46,745 nt of DNA, from the NCBI GenBank assembly GCA_949291395.1, contig CASEVW010000114.1, positions 1 through 46,745 of the forward strand, in the 5' to 3' direction. Positions 21,835 through 31,614 of this stretch are shown in pieces. The position numbers and the translations under genes are program-made. Numbering within the stretch: the stretch's first letter is position 1; each line of letters opens with the position of its first letter. The notes under the pieces were generated by a model. It did no database searches and had not been told where the DNA came from. It worked only from the letters and a program-made list of their open reading frames with translations. This DNA comes from an uncultured Oscillospiraceae bacterium. GTDB taxonomy: Bacteria; Bacillota; Clostridia; Oscillospirales; Ruminococcaceae.

Positions 21835-24810
21835 ATGAGCGATATCATGCGCCCGATCCCGTTTGGGGAACTGATGAACTGGGTCCTCACCGAGTACGCC
21901 TCCAAAGGCACCATCTTCGGTGTGAGCGACATCTACAAGCACACCAGCGGCAAGACCCTGCCCATCTTCACCGAGCAGGTGGAGACCCCCTTCGGCCCCG
22001 CCGCCGGCCCCCACACCCAGCTGGCCCAGAACCTGATCGCCGCTTACGCCGGCGGCAGCCGCTTCTTTGAGGTCAAGACCGTGCAGATCATCGACGGCGA
22101 GGACCTGCCCGTCTCCAAGCCCTGCATCAAGGCCGAGGACGAGTGCTACAACGTGGAGTGGAGCACCGAGCTGCGGGTGCCCCAGGCCTTTGACGAATAC
22201 GTAAAAGCCTGGTTCGCCCTGAAGCTGATCAGCCGCCTGTACGGCCTGGGCAGCGAGAACGGCTTTGTGTTCAACATGAGCGTCGGCTACGACCTGGCCG
22301 GCATCCAGAGCGAGAAGGTGGACCGCTACATCAACGGCATGCGGGACGCTTCCACCAGCGAGATCTGGGCCGAGTGCACCGCCTGGGCCAAGGCCAACCT
22401 GGACCGTCTGCCCGGCATCGACGCCGCTTACATCGACGCCATCAATCCCCATGTGTGCACCTCCATCACCCTGTCCACCCTGCACGGCTGCCCCCCGGAC
22501 GAGATCGAGCGCATCGCCACCTACCTCATCCGGGAAAAGAAGCTGAATACTTACATCAAGTGCAACCCCACCCTGCTGGGCTACGACTTCGCCCGCAAGA
22601 CCCTGGACGAGATGGGCTACGACTACATCGTGTTCGACGACCATCACTTCAAGGGCGACCTGCAGTTTGAGGACGCCATCCCCATGTTCAACCGCCTGCT
22701 GGACCTGGCTGCGGACACCGGCGTGGAGTTCGGCATCAAGCTGACCAACACCTTCCCCGTTACCATCGCTGCCGGCGAGCTGCCCGGCCAGGAGATGTAC
22801 ATGAGCGGCAAGAGCCTGTACCCCCTGTCCATCAGCCTGGCCCAGAAGGTGGAAAAGGAGTTCGGCGGCAAGCTGCGGGTATCCTACTCCGGCGGCGCGG
22901 ACCTGTTCAACATCGACCGCATCTTCGCCACCCACATCTGGCCCATCACCCTGGCCACCACCCTGCTGAAGCCCGGCGGATACAACCGCCTGCGCCCCAT
23001 GGCCGATAAGCTGGTGGCCATGGACTACGTGCCCTTCGCCGGCGTGGACATGGAGAAGCTGGACGCCCTGGTGGCCTCTGTTAAGACCGACGCCCACCAT
23101 GTGAAGCCCATCAAGCCCCTGCCCAGCCGCAAGATGAACAAGGACGTTCCCCTGATCGACTGCTTCGTGGCTCCCTGTGAGGAAGCCGGCTGCCCCATCC
23201 ATCAGGACATCCCCACCTACATCGACCTGGTGGGCCAGGGCAAGCTGGTGGAAGCGCTGCGGGTCATCTGCGAAAAGAACCCCCTGCCCTTCATCACGGG
23301 CACCATCTGCAGCCACCGCTGCATGACCAAGTGCACCCGTAACTTCTACGAGGAGAGCGTGCAGATCCGTGACGCCAAGCTGGCCGCCGCCGAGGGCGGT
23401 TACGACAGCTTCCTGGCCGAGCTGAAAGCCGCCGCTCCCCGCAGCGAAAAGGTGGCCATCATCGGCGGCGGCCCCGCCGGCATGGCAGCGGCCTACTTCC
23501 TGGCCCGGGCCGGCGCCAAGGCTACCATCTTTGAAAAGCGCAACGCCCTGGGCGGCATCGTAAAGCACGTCATCCCCGGCTTCCGCATCAGCGACGAAGC
23601 CATCGCCAAGGACGCCGCCCTGCTGGAGAAGCTGGGCGTGGAAGTGAAGCTGAACACCACCGTGGCCGATCCCGCCGCGCTGCGCAAGGAAGGCTTCACC
23701 CATGTGATCCTGGCCGCCGGCGCCTGGAACCACGGTTCCCTCAAGCTGGAGGGCGGCGAGGCCCTGAACGTTCTGGAGTTCCTGGAGCGCCAGAAGAACG
23801 CCCCCGAGACCCTGGACCTGGGCAACGACGTGATCGTCATCGGCGGCGGCAACACCGCCATGGACGCCGCCCGTGCCGCTAAGCGCGCCGGCGCCGCCAA
23901 CGTGCGCCTGGTCTACCGCCGCAGCAAGCGCTACATGCCCGCCGACGAGGAAGAGCTGGAGCTGGCCCTGGCCGACGGCGTGGAGTTCTGCGAGCTGCTG
24001 GCTCCCGTGGCCCTGCGTGACGGCAAGCTGGTGTGCGACGTGATGCGCCTGGGCGAGCCGGACGCTTCCGGCCGCCGCAGCCCCGAGGCCACCGGCGAGC
24101 AGACCGAGCTGCCCGCTTCCTGCGTGATCGCCGCCATCGGCGAAAAGGTGGACACCGCCTACTTCCTCACCAGCGGCATCGCTGTGGACGAAAAGGGCAA
24201 GGCCAAGGTGAACGATAACTGCCAGGCCGACAACGGCATCTACGTGGTGGGCGACGCCAAGCGCGGCCCCGCCACCGTGGTGGAAGCCATCGCCGACGCC
24301 ACCAGCGCCGCCATGGACATCCTGAACAGCGCCGTGAAGGATCTGCCCTACACCGCCAGCGCCCAGGCCCTGAAAGCCAAGCGCAGCGCTCTGGCCGAGT
24401 ACGTGGACGCCAAGAGCGAGACCGGCCGCTGCCTGGGCTGCAGCGCCGTGTGCGAAAACTGCGTGGATGTCTGCCCCAACCGTGCCAACCTGGCCATCCA
24501 GGTGCCCGGCATGGCCAAGGAGCAGGTAGTGCACGTGGATAAAATGTGCAACGAGTGCGGCAACTGCGCCGTGTTCTGCCCCTACGCCAGCGCTCCCTAC
24601 AAGGATAAGTTCACCGTGTTCGCCTCCGAGGCCGACATGGCCGACAGCCAGAACCCCGGCTTCTGCGTGCTGGACGCTGCCGCCGGCAAGGTGAAGATCC
24701 GCCTGGGCGGCGAGGAATACGAGACCGTCCTGGCCCAGGATACCAAGACCTACGCGCCCCTGAAGGCTCTCATCGAGACCATCCTGCGGGACTACGCTTA
24801 CTGCCTGTGA
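21835..24810 (+). CDS. ygfK: YgfK-type Fe-S flavoprotein oxidoreductase
   Basis: A large cytoplasmic redox protein of 991 aa, once named putative selenate reductase subunit. Residues 1 to about 430 form a dihydroorotate-dehydrogenase-like region (TPFGPAAGPHTQLAQNL, then LHGCPPDEIERIATYL and YSGGADLFNID). A Cys-rich Fe-S segment starts near 448 (CEEAGCPIHQDIP). A GltD-like FAD/NAD(P)H domain begins near 539 (VAIIGGGPAGMAAAYFLARA) with a second dinucleotide fold at VIVIGGGNTAMDAARAA. Two 4Fe-4S motifs are near 866 (CLGCSAVCENCVDVCP) and 905 (CNECGNCAVFCP). It is presumed to reduce a purine-derived intermediate with NAD(P)H. AAAAAGGAG precedes the start. Confidence 0.92.
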   Translation: MSDIMRPIPFGELMNWVLTEYASKGTIFGVSDIYKHTSGKTLPIFTEQVETPFGPAAGPHTQLAQNLIAAYAGGSRFFEVKTVQIIDGEDLPVSKPCIKAEDECYNVEWSTELRVPQAFDEYVKAWFALKLISRLYGLGSENGFVFNMSVGYDLAGIQSEKVDRYINGMRDASTSEIWAECTAWAKANLDRLPGIDAAYIDAINPHVCTSITLSTLHGCPPDEIERIATYLIREKKLNTYIKCNPTLLGYDFARKTLDEMGYDYIVFDDHHFKGDLQFEDAIPMFNRLLDLAADTGVEFGIKLTNTFPVTIAAGELPGQEMYMSGKSLYPLSISLAQKVEKEFGGKLRVSYSGGADLFNIDRIFATHIWPITLATTLLKPGGYNRLRPMADKLVAMDYVPFAGVDMEKLDALVASVKTDAHHVKPIKPLPSRKMNKDVPLIDCFVAPCEEAGCPIHQDIPTYIDLVGQGKLVEALRVICEKNPLPFITGTICSHRCMTKCTRNFYEESVQIRDAKLAAAEGGYDSFLAELKAAAPRSEKVAIIGGGPAGMAAAYFLARAGAKATIFEKRNALGGIVKHVIPGFRISDEAIAKDAALLEKLGVEVKLNTTVADPAALRKEGFTHVILAAGAWNHGSLKLEGGEALNVLEFLERQKNAPETLDLGNDVIVIGGGNTAMDAARAAKRAGAANVRLVYRRSKRYMPADEEELELALADGVEFCELLAPVALRDGKLVCDVMRLGEPDASGRRSPEATGEQTELPASCVIAAIGEKVDTAYFLTSGIAVDEKGKAKVNDNCQADNGIYVVGDAKRGPATVVEAIADATSAAMDILNSAVKDLPYTASAQALKAKRSALAEYVDAKSETGRCLGCSAVCENCVDVCPNRANLAIQVPGMAKEQVVHVDKMCNECGNCAVFCPYASAPYKDKFTVFASEADMADSQNPGFCVLDAAAGKVKIRLGGEEYETVLAQDTKTYAPLKALIETILRDYAYCL

Positions 24811-24840
24811 TTTTTAACAACTGGTAAAGAAGGGATCTGT

Positions 24841-26199
24841 GTGATCATCATTCAAAACGGCCAGCTGGTCAGCCCCTCGGGGCTGACCAGGGCCGACCTG
24901 GCGCTGGACGGCGGCAAGATCGTTGCCATCCAGCCCCACATCCAGCCGGGCAGCGGCGACACCGTGCAGGACGCATCGGGCTGCTATGTGTTTCCCGGCT
25001 TCATCGACGGGCACACCCATCTGGACATGGACAACGGCGTGACCACCACGGCGGACGACTTTGCCTCCGGCACCCGGGCCGCTGTCTGCGGCGGCACCAC
25101 CACCCTGGTGGACTTTGCCACCCAGGACAAGGGCGGCACCCTCAGCGAGGCCTTGGCTGCCTGGCACAAAAAGGCCGAGGGCAAAAGCAGCTGCAACTAC
25201 GCCTTCCACATGGCCATCACCGACTGGAACGAAGCGGTGAAAGCCGAGCTGCCCGCCCTGTTCCAGCAGGGCGTGACCAGCTTCAAGGCCTACATGGCCT
25301 ACGACGCCCTGAAAGTGAACGACGCCGAGCTGCTGGACATCCTCAGCGCCCTGAAGCCGCTGGGCGGCATCCTGGGCGTGCACTGCGAAAACGGCCAGCT
25401 GGTGAACGCGCTGCAGGCGCAGCAGAAAGCCCTGGGGCATTTCAGCCCCGCCGCCCATCCGGTCAGCCGGCCGGCGGAGGTGGAGGCCGAAGCCATCAAC
25501 CGGCTGTGCTATCTGGGCAAGCTGGCCGGCGCGCCGGTGCACGTGGTGCATCTGAGCACCGCCCTGGGCCTTGCCGAGATCCGGGCGGCCCGCAAAAACG
25601 GCGTGACCGTTTATGCCGAGACCTGCCCCCAATACCTGACCCTGGACGAAAGCCTTTACAAAGCCCCCGGCTTTGAGGGCGCAAAATATGTGATGAGCCC
25701 GCCGCTGCGTACCCCCGCGGACGTGCAGGCCCTGCGCAAGGCCGTGGCGGACGGCGAGATCGACACCATCGCCACCGACCATTGCAGTTACAACTTCAAA
25801 GGCCAGAAGGAGCTGGGCCTTGCGGACTTTACCAAGATCCCCAACGGCGGCCCCGGCATCGAGCACCGGCCCATGGTGGTATACACCAGCATGGTACAGT
25901 CCGGCGAGCTGGCCCTCACCGGCTTCTGCCGCCTGCTGGCGGAAGGCCCGGCCAAGCTGTTCGGCATGTACCCCCGCAAGGGCGTTCTGGCCGTGGGATC
26001 CGACGCGGACGTGACCATCTGGGATCCCCAGGCCAAGACCGTGATCACCGCGGCCCGCCAGCAGCAAAATGTGGACTACACCCCTTACGAGGGCTTTGCC
26101 GTGACCGGTATGCCGAAGGCCGTGTATGTGGGCGGGCAGCTTGCCGCCCAATACGGCCAGCCCACTGGTATCGTGGCCGGGTCCTATGTGAAACGATGA
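24841..26199 (+). CDS. hydA: Dihydropyrimidinase/D-hydantoinase-type ring amidohydrolase
   Basis: It opens cyclic ureides such as hydantoins or dihydropyrimidines. The 452-aa protein uses a GTG start 30 bp after ygfK. Ligands are His58 and His60 (GFIDGHTHLDMD), the carboxylated Lys149 (TSFKAYMAYD), His in LGVHCENGQL, VHVVHLSTA and the Asp of DTIATDHCSY. NGGPGIEHRPMVVYTSMVQS is typical of hydantoinases. In this setting the substrate is probably a ring-opened purine product, not a pyrimidine. The stop overlaps a possible upstream ATG of the next gene. Confidence 0.92.
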   Translation: MIIIQNGQLVSPSGLTRADLALDGGKIVAIQPHIQPGSGDTVQDASGCYVFPGFIDGHTHLDMDNGVTTTADDFASGTRAAVCGGTTTLVDFATQDKGGTLSEALAAWHKKAEGKSSCNYAFHMAITDWNEAVKAELPALFQQGVTSFKAYMAYDALKVNDAELLDILSALKPLGGILGVHCENGQLVNALQAQQKALGHFSPAAHPVSRPAEVEAEAINRLCYLGKLAGAPVHVVHLSTALGLAEIRAARKNGVTVYAETCPQYLTLDESLYKAPGFEGAKYVMSPPLRTPADVQALRKAVADGEIDTIATDHCSYNFKGQKELGLADFTKIPNGGPGIEHRPMVVYTSMVQSGELALTGFCRLLAEGPAKLFGMYPRKGVLAVGSDADVTIWDPQAKTVITAARQQQNVDYTPYEGFAVTGMPKAVYVGGQLAAQYGQPTGIVAGSYVKR

Positions 26200-26213
26200 A
26201 AGGAGCGGCCCCC

Positions 26214-28778
26214 ATGTATACCCTGTATGTGAACGGTATCGAGCATCATACCGACAAAAACGTCAAGCTGCTGGAATTCCTGCGGGAGGACCTGCGGCTC
26301 ACCAGCGTGAAAAACGGCTGCGGCGAAGGCGCCTGCGGCACCTGCACCGTCCTGGTGGACGGCAAAAAGGTGAAAGCCTGCGTGTTCACCACCGAAAAGC
26401 TGAACGGCAAGCACATCACCACCGTGGAAGGCCTGACCGAGCGGGAGCGCGCCGTTTATGTGTACGCTTTCGGCCAGACCGGCGCGGTACAGTGCGGCTT
26501 CTGCATCCCGGGCATGGTCATCAGCGCCAAGAGCCTGCTGGATGAAAACCTGGACCCCACCCGGGAAGAGGTGAAAAAGGCCATCCGGGGCAACATCTGC
26601 CGCTGCACCGGCTACGTGAAGATCGAGGAGGCCATCCTGCTGGCGGCCAAGATGTTCCGGGAGAACCTGCCCGTTCCCCAGGACGACAGCGAGGCCCGCA
26701 TCGGCGCCCACTTCCCCCGGGTGGACGTGGAGGAAAAGGTGCTGGGCACCGGCCTGTTCGTGGACGACATCCAGGTGCCCGGCATGATCTATGCCAAGGC
26801 CCTGCGCTCCAAGTACCCCCGCGCCCGGGTGGATAAGATCGACCTGACCCGGGCCCTGGCCCATCCCGACGTGGTGAAGATCCTCACCGCCAAGGACGTG
26901 CCCTTCAACAAGACCGGCCACATCATCCAGGACTGGGACGTGCTCATCGCCGAGGGCGATTGCACCCGGTACATCGGCGACGCCATCGTGCTGGTGGCCA
27001 CCCGCCACAAGGAGACCCTGGACGAGGTGCTAGGCCTGGTGGACGTGACCTACACCGAGCTGGAGCCCCTCACCGACCCCATCAAGGCCATGGCCCCCGA
27101 CGCGCCCAAGCTGCACGAAAAGGGCAACATCCTCACCAAGGAAGTGCTGCGGCGGGGCAATGCGGACCAGGTCATCGCCAATGCTCCCTATGTGGTGACC
27201 CACCACTACTCCACCCCCATGACCGACCATGCGTTCATGGAACCGGAATGCGCTATTGCCATGCCGGACGGCGACGGCGGACTTTTGCTTTACACCGGCA
27301 GCCAATCCGTGTATGATGAACAGAAGGAGATCTCCCGGATGCTCAAGCTGCCGCCGGAAAAGGTCCGCTGCCAGACCAAGCTGGTGGGCGGCGGCTTCGG
27401 CGGCAAGGAGGATATGAGCGTGCAGCACCACGCGGCGCTGATGGCCTGGGCCACCGGCCGCCCCGTCAAGGTGAAGTTCAGCCGGCAGGAGAGCCTGAAC
27501 ATCCACACCAAGCGCCACGCTATGGAGATGGATGTGACCACCGCCTGCGACGAGAACGGCAAGCTGCTGGCCATGAAGGCCACCCTCATTTCCGACTGCG
27601 GCGCCTACGCCAGCCTGGGCGGGCCGGTGCTGCAGCGCGCCTGCACCCACTGCGGCGGCCCCTACAACTTCCAGAACGTGGATATCACCGGTATCTGCGT
27701 ATACACCAACAACGTGCCCGGCGGCGCGTTCCGCGGCTTCGGCGTGACCCAAAGCTGCTTTGCCGCCGAGCTCAACCTGGACCTGCTGGCCGAAAAGGTG
27801 GGCATCAGCCCCTGGGAGATCCGCTGGCGCAACGCCATCCGCCCCGGCGACGTGCTGCCCAACGGCCAGATCGCCGGCCCGGACACCGGCTATGCCGAGT
27901 GCCTGGAAGCCGTAAAGGAAGCCTACGAGAGCAGCCCCTATGCGGGCATCGCCGGCTGCATGAAGAACAGCGGCGTGGGCGTGGGCCTGCCGGACATCGG
28001 CCGGTGCAGCCTGGCTGTGGTGGACGGCAAGGTGCACATCCGCACAAGCGCCGCCTGCATGGGCCAGGGCGTGGCCACCGTCTGCACCCAGATTGTGAAC
28101 GAGGTCACCGGCATCCGGCCGGAGCAGATCTTCCACGAGCGGGCCGACACGGCCATCACCCCCAACTCCGGCACCTCCACCGCTTCCCGTCAAACGGTGT
28201 TCTGCGGTGAGGCCACCCGCCGTGCCGCCGGCCTTTTGGCGGACGCCCTCACCTCCGGCCGCACCCTGGCGGACCTGGAAGGCGAGAGCTTCTACGGCGA
28301 GTACAGCGGCGTGACCGACCCCATGGGCAGCGACAAGCCCAACCCGGTCAGCCACGTGGCTTACGGCTATGCGGCCCAGGTGGTCATCATGGACGAAAAC
28401 AAAAAGGTGGTCAAGGTGGTGGCCGCCCACGACGTGGGCCGGGTGGTCAATCCCCAGGCCTGCTCCGGCCAGATCGACGGCGGCGTGGCCATGGGCCTGG
28501 GCTACGGCCTCACCGAGGACTTCAAGATGGAAAACGGCTATGTGAAGAGCAAGTACGGCACCCTGGGCCTGCTGCGGGCCACCGACGTTCCCCCCATTGA
28601 AGTCATCTTTGTGGAAAAGGGCACCCCGGACCAGAACACCTTCGGCGCAAAGGGCGTAGGCGAGATCTCGGCCATCCCCGCCGCTCCGGCAGCAGCCCAT
28701 GCGGCCTGGCGGGTGGACGGCCAGTTCCGCGACAAGCTGCCCATCTGCAACACCTTCTATAAGAAAGGAGCAACCTAA
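26214..28778 (+). CDS. xdh: Fused xanthine dehydrogenase, selenium-dependent molybdenum hydroxylase type
   Basis: It is predicted to hydroxylate or dehydrogenate purines such as xanthine. One chain of 854 aa combines the 2Fe-2S subunit and the molybdopterin subunit. Cluster Cys are C36, C41, C44, C56 and C94, C97, C129, C131. The Mo domain follows from about 165 with VLGTGLFVDDIQVPGM, GGGFGGKEDMSVQHHAAL, PGGAFRGFGVTQS, GQGVATVCTQ and GAKGVGEISAIPA, whose Glu is the catalytic base. No FAD subunit is encoded, so electrons probably pass to a partner such as YgfK. This length and fusion fit the Se-dependent XDH family; selenium would be a cofactor ligand, as no in-frame TGA exists. The ATG at 26214 has AAAGGAG upstream; 26196 is an alternative. 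Confidence 0.9.
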   Translation: MYTLYVNGIEHHTDKNVKLLEFLREDLRLTSVKNGCGEGACGTCTVLVDGKKVKACVFTTEKLNGKHITTVEGLTERERAVYVYAFGQTGAVQCGFCIPGMVISAKSLLDENLDPTREEVKKAIRGNICRCTGYVKIEEAILLAAKMFRENLPVPQDDSEARIGAHFPRVDVEEKVLGTGLFVDDIQVPGMIYAKALRSKYPRARVDKIDLTRALAHPDVVKILTAKDVPFNKTGHIIQDWDVLIAEGDCTRYIGDAIVLVATRHKETLDEVLGLVDVTYTELEPLTDPIKAMAPDAPKLHEKGNILTKEVLRRGNADQVIANAPYVVTHHYSTPMTDHAFMEPECAIAMPDGDGGLLLYTGSQSVYDEQKEISRMLKLPPEKVRCQTKLVGGGFGGKEDMSVQHHAALMAWATGRPVKVKFSRQESLNIHTKRHAMEMDVTTACDENGKLLAMKATLISDCGAYASLGGPVLQRACTHCGGPYNFQNVDITGICVYTNNVPGGAFRGFGVTQSCFAAELNLDLLAEKVGISPWEIRWRNAIRPGDVLPNGQIAGPDTGYAECLEAVKEAYESSPYAGIAGCMKNSGVGVGLPDIGRCSLAVVDGKVHIRTSAACMGQGVATVCTQIVNEVTGIRPEQIFHERADTAITPNSGTSTASRQTVFCGEATRRAAGLLADALTSGRTLADLEGESFYGEYSGVTDPMGSDKPNPVSHVAYGYAAQVVIMDENKKVVKVVAAHDVGRVVNPQACSGQIDGGVAMGLGYGLTEDFKMENGYVKSKYGTLGLLRATDVPPIEVIFVEKGTPDQNTFGAKGVGEISAIPAAPAAAHAAWRVDGQFRDKLPICNTFYKKGAT

Positions 28779-28780
28779 GC

Positions 28781-30112
28781 ATGGAGTCTTGTGCAAAAAC
28801 CTCTCCCTCTGAAAGCGCACTCTACACCCAAACCGGCATGCCGCCCCTTGGCAAAGCCATCCCCCTGGCCCTGCAGCACGTGGTGGCCATGGTGGTGGGC
28901 TGCATCACCATGCCCATGATCGTGGCCTCCACCGCGGGGGTCTCCCCCGCCGACCAGATCATCATGGTACAGGGCAGCCTTCTGGTGGCGGCCCTTGCCA
29001 TCCTGCTGCAAGCCTTTGGCGTCAAGGGCTTTGTGGGCAGCGGCCTGCCGGTGATGGTGGGCAGCGGCTTTGCTTTTCTGCCCACCCTGCGGGCGGTGGT
29101 GGAGCAGCACGGCATGGCCGGCATGGCCGGCGCTCAGATCGCCGGCGCCTGCCTTGGCATGATCGTGGGCCTGTGTTTTTCCAAGATCCGCTTTCTGTTT
29201 CCTCCCATCGTCACCGCCAGCGTAGTGCTGACCATCGGCATCTCGCTGTACGACACCGCCATCAACTACATGGCGGGCGGTTCGGCCTCTGATCCCAGCT
29301 ACGGCAGCGCCCGCAACTGGATCCTGGCCCTCATCACCCTGGCCACCGTGATCGTTTGCAGCCAGTTCTGCAAGGGCATGGTCAAGGCCAGCGCCACCCT
29401 CATCGGCATGCTGGTGGGGTACCTTGCCGCCCTGGCCATGGGCATGATCCACTTTACCGACGTGAGCAGCGCCGCCTGGGTGCAGCTGCCCGCCCCCTTC
29501 CACTTTGCTCCCGCCTTCAATCTGAACGCGGTCATCAGCCTGGGCATCGTGTTCATCGTGAACGCCGTGCAGGACATCGGCCAGTTTGAGGCCACCGCCA
29601 ACGGCGCTTTTGAACGGGAAGCCACCAGCCAGGAGATCACCGGCGGCGTCATCGCCAACAACCTGTGCAGCCTTTTGGGCGGCATCTTCGGCGGCGTGCC
29701 TGTGGCGGCCGCCGGCCAGAACGTGGGCATCGTTGTCACCACCAAGGTCATCAACCGGGTGGTCTTCGGCATCGCCGGCGGCGTGGTGGCCGTGGCGGCC
29801 CTGGTGCCCAAGCTCAGCGCCATCCTGATCACCATCCCCCAGCCGGTGCTGGGCGGCGCCACCATCACCGTGTTCGGCTCCATCGCCATGACCGGCGTTC
29901 GGATGCTCTCCCGCGAGGGCCTGAGCCCCCGCAGCGTGTTCATCGCCGGCCTGAGCGTGGCCATGGCGGTGGGCATCCCCCAGACCGCCAACGCCTTTGC
30001 CGGCTGCCCGGCCTGGGTGGGCCAGATCTTTGGCAACTCTGAAGTCATCGTGGTGGCCGTCACCGCGATCCTTTTAAACCTCATCCTTCCGAAAGAGAAA
30101 AAGGAGAACTGA
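28781..30112 (+). CDS. Xanthine/uracil permease family transporter (NCS2)
   Basis: A purine:H+ or Na+ symporter of 443 aa with about 12-14 hydrophobic segments. ALQHVVAMVVGCITMPMIVA at the N-terminus, GSGFAFLPTLRAVVEQHG, and VQDIGQFEATANGAFERE match the NCS2 substrate-binding helices; the VPVAAAGQNVGIVVTTKV loop is also typical. It begins 2 bp after the xdh stop, with AAAGGAG inside the end of xdh. The context argues for xanthine or urate import. Confidence 0.93.
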   Translation: MESCAKTSPSESALYTQTGMPPLGKAIPLALQHVVAMVVGCITMPMIVASTAGVSPADQIIMVQGSLLVAALAILLQAFGVKGFVGSGLPVMVGSGFAFLPTLRAVVEQHGMAGMAGAQIAGACLGMIVGLCFSKIRFLFPPIVTASVVLTIGISLYDTAINYMAGGSASDPSYGSARNWILALITLATVIVCSQFCKGMVKASATLIGMLVGYLAALAMGMIHFTDVSSAAWVQLPAPFHFAPAFNLNAVISLGIVFIVNAVQDIGQFEATANGAFEREATSQEITGGVIANNLCSLLGGIFGGVPVAAAGQNVGIVVTTKVINRVVFGIAGGVVAVAALVPKLSAILITIPQPVLGGATITVFGSIAMTGVRMLSREGLSPRSVFIAGLSVAMAVGIPQTANAFAGCPAWVGQIFGNSEVIVVAVTAILLNLILPKEKKEN

Positions 30113-30118
30113 TACCCT

Positions 30119-31327
30119 ATGGAAACCTTCAAGATCGTTACTTACCCCCATCAGGAAGTCCCCGCCACCGACCTGTCCGCCTTCAGCGAGGCGGAAGCCA
30201 AAAAGGCCCACGACTTCCACGCCAGCTTTGACGTATACAGCGAGACCCCCCTCACCAGCCTGCCCGGCCTGGCCAAGGCCCTGGGCGTAAAGGAAGTGCG
30301 CATCAAGGACGAAAGCTACCGCTTCGGCCTGAACGCTTTCAAGGTGCTGGGCGGCAGCTACGCGCTGGGCCGTTACATCGCCAAGACCCTGGGTGAGAAC
30401 ATCGAAGATATGCCCGCTTCCCGCATCCTGTCTCAGGAAGTGAAGGAGAAGCTGGGCGAGGTGACCTTCGTCACCGCCACCGACGGCAACCACGGCCGGG
30501 GCGTTGCCTGGACCGCCAACCAGCTGGGTCAGCACTCTGTGGTCTACATGCCCAAGGGCAGCGCCCAGGAGCGGCTGGACAACATCCGCGCCGAGGGCGC
30601 GGATGCCTCCATCACCGACCTGAACTATGACGAAGCCGTCCGCCTGGCCAACAAACAGGCCGAGGAAAAGGGCTGGGTCATGGTGCAGGACACCGCCTGG
30701 GAAGGCTACACCGACATCCCCCTGTGGATCATGCAGGGCTACACCACCATGGGCTACGAGATCGTAAAGCAGCTGGAAAAAGAGGGCGCGGAAAAGCCCA
30801 CTCACCTGTTCCTGCAGGCGGGCGTTGGCAGCATGGCCGGCGCCATGGCTGGCTTCATCTCCAGCTACTACGGCGCTGAGCGTCCTTTCATCACCGTGGT
30901 GGAGCCGGAAAAGGCCAACTGCGTGTTCCGCACCGCGGAAGCCGCCGACGGCAAGCTGCACTTCGTCACCGGCGATATGGACACCATCATGGCGGGCCTG
31001 GCCTGCGGCGAGCCCTGCACCATCGGCTGGGAAGTGCTGAAAAACTGCGCTGACGCCTTCATCAGCTGCCCGGACTATGCGGCGGCGGACGGCATGCGCA
31101 TCCTGGCTGCCCCCACCGGCGGCGACAAGCCCGTTGTTTCCGGCGAAAGCGGCGCCGCCACCACCGGCTGCGTCTCCAACATCCTGCTGCGGCAGGATCT
31201 GGCCGAGCTGAAGGAGAAACTGCACCTGGACGAGAACAGCCGCATCCTCTTCATCAGCACCGAAGGCGACACCGACAAGGAAAACTACCGCAACGTGGTT
31301 TGGGGCGGCAAACACAGCCGTTTCTAA
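30119..31327 (+). CDS. ygeX: Diaminopropionate ammonia-lyase
   Basis: A PLP enzyme (402 aa) that splits 2,3-diaminopropionate into pyruvate and two ammonia. The fold II Lys is K75 in LNAFKVLGGSYALG; the general-base Asp is D122 in TATDGNHGRGVA. DTAWEGYTDIPLWIMQGYTT and GDKPVVSGESGAATTG (phosphate site) are family signatures. The start is 6 bp after the permease. In the urate-degradation gene set YgeX handles the diaminopropionate released from the purine skeleton. Confidence 0.95.
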   Translation: METFKIVTYPHQEVPATDLSAFSEAEAKKAHDFHASFDVYSETPLTSLPGLAKALGVKEVRIKDESYRFGLNAFKVLGGSYALGRYIAKTLGENIEDMPASRILSQEVKEKLGEVTFVTATDGNHGRGVAWTANQLGQHSVVYMPKGSAQERLDNIRAEGADASITDLNYDEAVRLANKQAEEKGWVMVQDTAWEGYTDIPLWIMQGYTTMGYEIVKQLEKEGAEKPTHLFLQAGVGSMAGAMAGFISSYYGAERPFITVVEPEKANCVFRTAEAADGKLHFVTGDMDTIMAGLACGEPCTIGWEVLKNCADAFISCPDYAAADGMRILAAPTGGDKPVVSGESGAATTGCVSNILLRQDLAELKEKLHLDENSRILFISTEGDTDKENYRNVVWGGKHSRF

Positions 31328-31481
31328 GCCTTCGTTCTCCCCTTACTTTCCCCTTTGTCCCGGCAGCGTATGTCTGATTCTCTCCCATTTCTCTTTCCAG
31401 GCGTCTGCCGCAGGCGAATTTTATGCGCTGGACGCCAAACTCCTTTCCAGACCGGCCGGGGCATCGCTTTCCTGGAGCCAT

Positions 31482-31511
31482 GCCCGCCCGCAACACTCCT
31501 TGCGGGCGGGC
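31482..31511 (+). other. Strong GC hairpin in the ygeX-ygeY spacer
   Basis: GCCCGCCCGCAA/TTGCGGGCGGGC with a CACTCC loop, perfect over 12 bp, with no T-run. The 287-bp spacer holds no ORF of note. An mRNA processing or stability element, or a barrier that changes gene dosage along the operon. Confidence 0.5.
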
Positions 31512-31614
31512 GGGTCTCCCCTTTCCCCATGGGTACCCGGCAGGCCCTGCCTGCCTCTTACATAAACCGATCCGATCCCATCGTTTTTTATCCAGATATC
31601 AGGAGGATATTACT

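Noticed and set aside
21730-24534. A 934-codon open frame on the minus strand opposite ygfK
   Set aside because: A shadow of the ygfK codon bias: no ribosome site, no motifs, and a His/Gly/Val-rich composition.
26214-28778. Selenocysteine codon in the xanthine dehydrogenase
   Set aside because: No in-frame TGA exists. Selenium in this family is a labile cofactor ligand, not selenocysteine.
31423-31614. N-terminal extension of YgeY by 64 residues
   Set aside because: It crosses a perfect 12-bp hairpin, has no family similarity, and the internal ATG at 31615 has AGGAGG.
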